Source: a virus
Virus record (IMG/VR): IMGVR_UViG_3300031787_000945
Location: 1-21,861 of that record
Reading direction: 5' to 3' (one strand)
Length of the DNA stretch: 21,861 bases
This document shows positions 10,140 to 14,285 of the stretch, piece by piece. Position 1 is the stretch's first letter. Each line of letters begins with the position of its first letter. A program made the position numbers and the translations under genes. The notes beneath the pieces were generated by a model. It was not told where the DNA came from. It saw nothing but the letters and a program-made list of their open reading frames with translations, and did no database searches.

Positions 10140-10479
10140 CCGAGCCCTTAGCCAATTCGCTCAACGCTGCAGCCTCCATTATCTGAAGACCTTCAAGCAT
10201 CTCGCGGCGATTCTCCACATTGTAGAGGTCAAACAACCCGCCAGCACACAGCATTACGTCGTACCGCAACCCCATATACCCAGCCATCGTTGTCGTCCAC
10301 TGCGTTTGCATCCGCAGGAACATCATCACGATGTCCCAGTTCTCATCCCACACCTCAAAATCAGCCGACTCCTCCTTCGGCTGCTCGGGGAGGACAATGC
10401 CGAATGCAGCAGCGTCCTCACCCGATTTATCTTCTACCCTTTTGCCGCCGCCTGCCCAATAGACGGCAGCATCTCTCAG
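10132..10479 (-). CDS. T-like extension of tail chaperone, reached by -1 frameshift (G-T fusion)
   Basis: Second half of the tail assembly chaperone pair. This frame has no stop from the slippery site at 10479-10485 to its stop at 10132, giving 115 residues. It begins LRDAAVYWAGG and contains VWDENWDIVMMFLRMQTQW, a pattern seen in the small protein that commonly sits between gpG-like and tape measure genes. Joined to the 108 residues of G it makes a G-T protein of about 223 residues. An isolated GTG at 10353 could start a 73-residue product, but it has no reason to be used given the frameshift signal and would leave the upstream open frame unexplained. G-T proteins are thought to recruit tail tube subunits to the tape measure and leave before completion. 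The stop overlaps the tape measure start. Confidence 0.85.
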   Translation of the reverse strand: MRDAAVYWAGGGKRVEDKSGEDAAAFGIVLPEQPKEESADFEVWDENWDIVMMFLRMQTQWTTTMAGYMGLRYDVMLCAGGLFDLYNVENRREMLEGLQIMEAAALSELAKGSDG

Positions 10480-10802
10480 TTTCCCTGGCGGCCGCCTTCA
10501 AAGGTTTCGGTGTAAGCCTTCAGGACACCACGAATCCAGTAGGGGTCATCGCTGAACTCACGCATCGCCTCGATCGAGAACGGCACCTCCTTGCCCTCCT
10601 CATCAAGGATGCCGTCCCAGCCGACCATGATTACCTTCAAGAGATCAAGCTCGCCTTTCTCGCCAAGCTTCCGAAATTCCTTCCGACCGACCCGCTTGAA
10701 CTTGGCGTCAAAGGTAGCCGTATCGAAGGTGCCGCCATCAGCAGGCTCTTCGATCGATACAGGCCAAGTGAAAATCTTGACTTTTTTACGGACAAATGCC
10801 AT
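10476..10802 (-). CDS. Tail assembly chaperone, lambda gpG-like
   Basis: A 108-residue chaperone that should coat the tape measure during tail assembly. It begins MAFVRKKVKIFTWPVSIEEP and contains LLKVIMVGWDGI and the helical IEAMREFSDDPYWIRGVLKAY typical of this family. I use the ATG at 10802, not a GTG at 10835 that would fall only five bases after the terminator T-run; the family also begins at this ATG. No strong ribosome site is visible before it. The last sense codons GGA AAC precede the TGA stop and form the slippery heptamer used to enter the T frame. It follows the tail tube gene and a terminator, so its expression should be lower than the tube protein. Confidence 0.88.
   Translation of the reverse strand: MAFVRKKVKIFTWPVSIEEPADGGTFDTATFDAKFKRVGRKEFRKLGEKGELDLLKVIMVGWDGILDEEGKEVPFSIEAMREFSDDPYWIRGVLKAYTETFEGGRQGN
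10479..10485 (-). promoter_or_regulatory. Programmed -1 ribosomal frameshift site GGGAAAC
   Basis: On the minus strand the G frame reads CAG GGA AAC TGA, so G GGA AAC fits the X XXY YYZ rule exactly and lies directly before the stop. A -1 slip enters an open frame of 115 codons ending at the tape measure start. Just downstream, CUGCC and GGCAG can pair around an eight-base loop, and a GCCG/CGGC pairing is an alternative; either may stimulate slipping. Lambda uses the related GGGAAAG at the same place in the same gene order. Confidence 0.88.
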
Positions 10803-10840
10803 GCGTAATGCACGCGATACTCCAACAGCATACACCCGAT

Positions 10841-10866
10841 AAAAAAGGGCCGCATTAGCGGCCCCC
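10841..10866 (-). terminator. Rho-independent terminator after the tail tube gene
   Basis: On the minus strand, GGGCCGC, loop UAAU and GCGGCCC form a perfect seven-pair GC-rich stem, followed at once by six U residues. It lies 20 bases past the tail tube stop and before the chaperone G start. It is oriented to stop minus-strand transcription. Tail genes downstream would need readthrough, antitermination or another promoter; I see no clear promoter between it and G. Confidence 0.9.
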
Positions 10867-10886
10867 TCATCCGTCTATCCAACCAA

Positions 10887-11822
10887 TCAAGTGTAGACCA
10901 GGCTGAACTCATCGTTACCTGAAGTGCTGGGCACACAGGTGTAGGGAATGTTCAGCATGTGGATGCCATCTTGATCGCTATAGCTCACATCGCCGATGTC
11001 GACTCGGGTAGAGACGAAATCGATGATGTTGCCAGCAGTCTGACCATGCTGGAACAGCAGGTTGCCCAGTGTTCCATCGGTCAAGGCAGCAGTGAAGTAG
11101 TTCTTGGTTGCCATGGTCACAGCTTCCAAGGTCACACTGCCAGTGCTGGCACGATCAGTCAGCAGTACCTGCTTGGTGCAACCAACCAGCTCGCGATAAA
11201 CAAGCGTGTTGCCCACATCAAAGGATACGGACTGCAGGCAGCCGGCATAGGACAGCAGCTCGAAGCCAGTGGTGTTGCCGTTTTTGAAGACGACAGGAGT
11301 GGCTTGATCGCCGTACGTGACCGAAGGCAGAGCCGTATCGGTAGGCGTGTTATAGATGCCAGTGAAGGTGAAATCGATTGTCGGGATTTCGCCAACAGCG
11401 CCGTTGATGGTGAACGTACCGCGAGCGCCAGTCACCTTATGCAGAACACCATCAATGTTGTAATAGATGGTGCAGCTACCGAAGCTTGCGCTAACAGGTG
11501 CGTAAGTGACGCTGGTGCTAGCAACAATGGTTTCGCTCATGCCGCAAGCAAGCAGGGCTTTGCCATAGCGGGGAGCGGTCCCAGCAGTGCCGGAACCAGC
11601 AAGCTCAACGCTGAATGTGCATTCAACGCGAGTATTGGCAAGCAGTTGCTCAGAGGCGCCCAAATAAGGACGCACCAAGTCACGACTTACAACATCACTC
11701 TGCAGAGGAGTGATGTTCAGATCGCGAACCAGAACGGCGTCGACGCCGGTCGGAGTCGGATCCGTCCCGTACGTCGCTTCCGTCTCCAGCAGAATCAGAC
11801 GTTTCCGAGTTAGAAGGGGCAT
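10887..11822 (-). CDS. Major tail tube protein, lambda gpV position
   Basis: A 311-residue beta-rich protein that should form the stacked rings of the tail tube. It begins MPLLTRKRLILLETEATYG, matches the general pattern of siphovirus tail tube proteins (LETEATYGTDPTP, then DLNITPLQSDVVSRDLVRP), and sits in the gpV position between a gpU-like terminator and chaperone G. Content is dominated by Thr, Ser, Gly and Val with regular beta alternation, and no catalytic motif is visible. The start is supported by AGAGG nine bases upstream. A strong terminator follows the stop, consistent with high, separately adjusted expression. Its first 128 bases are overlapped by another frame (the 79-residue ORF). 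Lack of a distinctive motif makes this partly a synteny call. Confidence 0.87.
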   Translation of the reverse strand: MPLLTRKRLILLETEATYGTDPTPTGVDAVLVRDLNITPLQSDVVSRDLVRPYLGASEQLLANTRVECTFSVELAGSGTAGTAPRYGKALLACGMSETIVASTSVTYAPVSASFGSCTIYYNIDGVLHKVTGARGTFTINGAVGEIPTIDFTFTGIYNTPTDTALPSVTYGDQATPVVFKNGNTTGFELLSYAGCLQSVSFDVGNTLVYRELVGCTKQVLLTDRASTGSVTLEAVTMATKNYFTAALTDGTLGNLLFQHGQTAGNIIDFVSTRVDIGDVSYSDQDGIHMLNIPYTCVPSTSGNDEFSLVYT

Positions 11823-11934
11823 TGGAAATTACCTCTTGTGGAACAGGTGGCAGCGTCCGCTTAACGAGAGTGCGGATGCCTGTCTCTGGGTCAAGGATGT
11901 ACGAGCCACCTTGCCCTTGAAACTCATCAATCAC
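11695..11934 (-). CDS. Small ORF between tail terminator and tail tube, overlapping the tube gene
   Basis: Possible 79-residue protein of unknown function. The first 37 residues (MIDEFQGQGGSYILDPETG...) lie outside any other gene and look like a real short phage protein with a GGSYILDPETG motif. The last 42 residues overlap the start of the tail tube gene in another frame and are low-complexity: Ser/Asp-rich, then an arginine run (RRRRR). It starts at GTG, the first start codon after an in-frame TAA, and has no visible ribosome site, so translation may depend on the gene 25 bases upstream. The low-complexity tail may be a by-product of the overlapped frame, or the ORF may be the leader through which the tube protein is translationally coupled. 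Confidence 0.5.
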   Translation of the reverse strand: MIDEFQGQGGSYILDPETGIRTLVKRTLPPVPQEVISNAPSNSETSDSAGDGSDVRDGSDSDRRRRRSGSRSEHHSSAE

Positions 11935-11959
11935 TGTAAATCGGGTGGCTTATCAGACT

Positions 11960-12385
11960 CTACGTCGCCAAACTCGCAACAGTTGTGCGATATTGAACGA
12001 TATAATCATTGAAAATTACTCCTGCAGGCTGGTCAGAGTCGAACATATTGAAACTAACTTCATCCGGCTGCACATCAATTGCATAGCCGCCCAAGGTCAA
12101 ATCAGCGACCATTCGAGCGTGCATGTTTTCAATGATCGGATCCGCGATTTCATCTGGTGTGTCACCGCGAACAATCACGCTTACGCGCACGCGCATTCGC
12201 CAATCAAGCGTTGGCAAACTTGTGTTTTGTACCGGCGTGTCACTGATTGCTTCAATAACAATTGCAGGTGATTCAGCACGCTGCACCGCTGTTACGCGAC
12301 TGCGATAGACCCTGCCTCCAACGCCAGACGTAAGAGTTAAATTTTCTTTGATTGCACGCAGAATGCGCTCACGTTTGGTTGTCAT
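11960..12385 (-). CDS. Tail terminator protein, lambda gpU-like
   Basis: A 141-residue protein expected to cap the growing tail tube and form the tail side of the head-tail joint. Sequence features agree with small alpha/beta tail terminators: an N-terminal helix (KRERILRAIKENL), strands ESPAIVIEAI and WRMRVRVSVIVRGDTPDE, a helix (IADPIIENMHARMV), and a final strand YIVQYRTT. The ATG at 12385 is preferred to a TTG 27 bases upstream because GAGG stands five to six bases before it and the family begins here. It overlaps the end of the preceding 59-residue gene by 17 bases. Family similarity is moderate, and gene order supports the call. Confidence 0.8.
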   Translation of the reverse strand: MTTKRERILRAIKENLTLTSGVGGRVYRSRVTAVQRAESPAIVIEAISDTPVQNTSLPTLDWRMRVRVSVIVRGDTPDEIADPIIENMHARMVADLTLGGYAIDVQPDEVSFNMFDSDQPAGVIFNDYIVQYRTTVASLAT

Positions 12386-12548
12386 TGAATCCTCGCTTTG
12401 GAAGTGGACCAAACGCGCCAGGATCGACCTGCTTGGTCACAATGGATTTCGCTCGATAATAGATATAACTATCTGTCTTCCCAGCCTCTTCCAGCGCTTG
12501 CATGACCTTGACCCAATTCTTGAAAGTGTCGCGGTCCATGCTTGTCAT
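12369..12548 (-). CDS. Small 59-residue protein between fibre-like gene and tail terminator
   Basis: Unrecognised small protein, easily missed because it is under 60 residues. It reads MTSMDRDTFKNWVKVMQALE, then EAGKTDSYIYYRAKSIVTKQ, ending KRGFNDNQT. The ATG overlaps the fibre-like stop as ATGA, and its end overlaps the tail terminator start by 17 bases; this tight packing argues that it is translated. A second ATG three codons in (12539) is an alternative start. It is mainly helical and charged, with no membrane segment. It sits where lambda carries gpZ (a tail completion protein), but it is far shorter than gpZ and I do not see a relation, so a head-tail joining or completion role is only positional inference. 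Confidence 0.7.
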   Translation of the reverse strand: MTSMDRDTFKNWVKVMQALEEAGKTDSYIYYRAKSIVTKQVDPGAFGPLPKRGFNDNQT

Positions 12549-13156
12549 GCCTTAACTTCTATGGCGCTTATTCGGCCGCGTTGGAAGCTGATGGAAGTCG
12601 TATCGCTGTGGTTAGTCACAAACAGCGCAACCTCATCCCCATTGGCAAGTTCAATCATCCAAAAGCAAAGAAGTTTCGTAATTTGCGAACCAGACCCCGT
12701 AAATGCGCGACACTCAGACTGTGGAATTATTGTGCCATTTTTGGCCAAGCTAATCCCAAGCGTGTGGTTGTTCCCAGCCGTGGCATCCATGCTCGCCATC
12801 ACTTGGAACAATTTGGTTGCTCCACTATTGTTCTTCAACCCAAAAGTATTTGAAGTACCAAGAATTACTTGATAATTACTGGCCGAATCTAATGTTGCTG
12901 TCAATCCCGTACTTTGATATGTTCCAGCAGTGGCGATTGCAATCGTTCCACTGGTCATCTTGCTTGCCTGACCGCGAGCAAGCACGCCTTCGATGTAATA
13001 CGGCAAAGCTGACCATGCGCTCACGCCATTGCCAACTTTGTATTTGCGCGTATCGGTTTCGAGGCCAACCTCGCCTTCAAGCAAGATTGGATTCTCTGCC
13101 GTCCATAACGCTGCACTGCCATTGCGCAGCTTGAATCGGGTAACCGTGTCAGTCAT
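12545..13156 (-). CDS. Fibre-like protein with Mtd-type N-terminus and C1q-like beta domain
   Basis: A 203-residue protein that may project from the head or neck. The N-terminus carries the repeat-like pattern LRNGSAALWTAENPILLEGE, then VGLETDTRKYKVGNG and WSALPYY, resembling the beta-prism module at the start of Bordetella phage Mtd and many other phage fibres. Residues 70-203 are a jelly-roll-like segment (TAGTYQSTGL, GNNHTLGISLAKNGT, ECRAFTGSGSQ, VALFVTNHSDTTSISFQRG), the kind of domain that forms trimers. It lies between the connector and tail terminator genes, not with gpJ. The start overlaps the connector stop as ATGA. Function as head or neck fibre is inferred from domain type and position; binding target unknown. 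No variable-repeat or reverse transcriptase gene is in the window. Confidence 0.75.
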   Translation of the reverse strand: MTDTVTRFKLRNGSAALWTAENPILLEGEVGLETDTRKYKVGNGVSAWSALPYYIEGVLARGQASKMTSGTIAIATAGTYQSTGLTATLDSASNYQVILGTSNTFGLKNNSGATKLFQVMASMDATAGNNHTLGISLAKNGTIIPQSECRAFTGSGSQITKLLCFWMIELANGDEVALFVTNHSDTTSISFQRGRISAIEVKA

Positions 13157-13569
13157 GGCGTTCCGCCGTCGAGAACATTACTGTCGACATAAACGGTCCC
13201 AGGACCGCCTCCATCAAGGATAACTGTGCTATCTGTGTCGACTCCATCGCCATCGAGTACCACAGGTGATACTGCAGCCAATGCTGGCGTCGCACTCCGT
13301 TGCAGCATCAAATCGCAAAATTTTCCGTCATCAAGCAGTTCAACATTGCGTACCGTATAAGGCAGTCCATCGACGTTTACGCCAGCACCATATTGCAAAT
13401 CGCCAAACAAACTTGCTAGGCAGGTGACCTTGTAGTCAGTGGTCAACACCACGCCATCAGCAATCATCTCGCTCGGCATATCCAGAATGCCCAAGCCGCT
13501 CGCAGATCCAGCCGAGATCGGAACCCCGAAATCAGCCTGAAACACAGTTAGGTCTTCGGTGAATGCCAT
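13153..13569 (-). CDS. Head-tail connector, lambda gpFII-like
   Basis: A 138-residue protein similar in length and strand pattern to the gpFII group, which joins the portal complex to the tail. Visible features are GILDMPSEMIADGVVLTTDY, then KVTCLASLFGDL and the strand pair LPYTVRNVELLDDGKFCDLML. The last 38 residues are an extra low-complexity tail with three spaced LDG(G/D) units. I start it at the ATG at 13569: the longer TTG reading from 13614 would run straight through the 11-pair hairpin upstream, which is better explained as untranslated. No strong ribosome site is seen near the ATG. It overlaps the next gene start by four bases. The assignment is from gene order plus weak family resemblance. 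Confidence 0.72.
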   Translation of the reverse strand: MAFTEDLTVFQADFGVPISAGSASGLGILDMPSEMIADGVVLTTDYKVTCLASLFGDLQYGAGVNVDGLPYTVRNVELLDDGKFCDLMLQRSATPALAAVSPVVLDGDGVDTDSTVILDGGGPGTVYVDSNVLDGGTP

Positions 13570-13584
13570 ACAAACAGCATAAAG

Positions 13585-13610
13585 CCCCAGGTCGCCGAAG
13601 CAACCCAGGG
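13585..13610 (-). terminator. Hairpin with C(UUCG)G loop after the decoration gene; possible partial terminator
   Basis: Minus-strand transcript CCCUGGGUUGC-UUCG-GCGACCUGGGG folds into an 11-pair stem with three G-U pairs, closed by C(UUCG)G, an extra-stable tetraloop. The same stem on the plus strand would contain C-A mismatches, so it is made for minus-strand RNA. It lies 17 bases after the decoration gene stop and 15 bases before the connector ATG. The following CUUUAUGCUGUUU is only weakly U-rich, so it may act as an attenuator or protect the 3' end of capsid RNA. Confidence 0.65.
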
Positions 13611-13627
13611 CCAATGTTGTACCGCTA

Positions 13628-14038
13628 TCAGCCGTACTTCTTCACGCCAACGCCATTGATGGAGTAGGTGTGGGTCGAGGTAGAGGTGGTCGACACAGCC
13701 TTGATCCAACGCTTAGCAGCGCCCTTAGGGAACACCAGGTACTGCTTAGAAGCAGAAGTGCTCACCTGAGTAAAGGCCACAGCCGAAGAAGCAACTTCAG
13801 AGCCACCGCGATAGAAAGCGGTGGTCACGTCGCTGTAGCTGCCACCAGAGGTGTCGCTCGACTGGATTTTCACATCCAGGGTCGAAGTGCCGCCAGCTTC
13901 GACATCAAGGATGATCACGAGGTCGCCCTCGTAATCATTCATGTCGACGGCAGTACCGTTGAGATCAGAGGTGCGCTGAGCGGTAGGAGCCAGAGCAAAG
14001 TGCTGGAGCTTTTCCAGACCGGTAGAAAGGATGGCCAT
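13628..14038 (-). CDS. Head protein, probable decoration protein
   Basis: A 136-residue beta-rich protein directly after the capsid gene and a small head ORF, in the position where lambda-like phages carry gpD. It has the pattern DLVIILDVEAGGTSTLDVKI and QSSDTSGGSYSDVTT, then KRWIKAVSTTSTSTHTYSING, typical of small phage head proteins that fold as a single beta sandwich. The N-terminus MAILSTGLEKLQHF may be an extended arm that could contact the capsid shell. No cysteine or catalytic motif is visible. It starts two bases after the preceding stop (TGATCATG), so it is probably translated by restart. Decoration is inferred from position, size and fold; another structural head role is possible. 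Confidence 0.7.
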   Translation of the reverse strand: MAILSTGLEKLQHFALAPTAQRTSDLNGTAVDMNDYEGDLVIILDVEAGGTSTLDVKIQSSDTSGGSYSDVTTAFYRGGSEVASSAVAFTQVSTSASKQYLVFPKGAAKRWIKAVSTTSTSTHTYSINGVGVKKYG

Positions 14039-14040
14039 GA

Positions 14041-14283
14041 TCAGTCCTTAGTAGGGAATTCAGAAGTCACAGTCTTAGCCTTCTTTGCCGGCTTGGCCGG
14101 TACAGGAGCAGGCTTAACCTCTTCCGTCACCTCAACAGGTGCGGGCTTCTCAACGGCCGCTGCAAGCACAGCTTTGCCGCTACCAACCAGAAAATTGCCG
14201 TCAGCCTCATTGACCTCGACAAAGGAGCCAGCCGAAACTGGCTCCCCCGAGATCATGACTTGACGCAGGATCTCGATCCTCAT
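14041..14283 (-). CDS. Small head-region protein of unknown function
   Basis: An 80-residue protein following the capsid polyprotein, two bases after its stop. Residues 1-45 form a small beta domain (MRIEILRQVMISGEPVSAGS, then FVEVNEADGNFLVGSGKAV) of a type often seen beside phage capsid genes. The rest is a Pro/Ala/Lys/Val-rich extended tail, probably unstructured. No enzyme motif is present. The TGATCATG spacing suggests coupled translation with the capsid gene and the next head protein. Its role is not known; a minor head component or assembly aid fits the context. Confidence 0.65.
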   Translation of the reverse strand: MRIEILRQVMISGEPVSAGSFVEVNEADGNFLVGSGKAVLAAAVEKPAPVEVTEEVKPAPVPAKPAKKAKTVTSEFPTKD

Positions 14284-14285
14284 GA

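Noticed and set aside
10132-10353. Stand-alone 73-residue T gene starting at GTG 10353
   Set aside because: The frame is open far upstream to the slippery heptamer at 10485, so it is better read as the frameshifted half of G-T.
9775-10515. Open plus-strand frame of 246 codons opposite the tape measure start and chaperones
   Set aside because: It crosses two well-supported minus-strand genes and a frameshift element, has no ribosome site or recognisable domain, and codes for a composition unlike the other proteins.
12545-13156. Diversity-generating retroelement target suggested by the Mtd-like N-terminus
   Set aside because: No reverse transcriptase, template repeat or adenine-biased variable repeat was seen, and the C-terminal domain is not the C-type lectin fold used by Mtd.
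13570-13614. Longer connector start at TTG 13614
   Set aside because: These 15 codons are the two arms of the UUCG hairpin; their odd peptide is explained by RNA structure, and the family-like start is the ATG at 13569.
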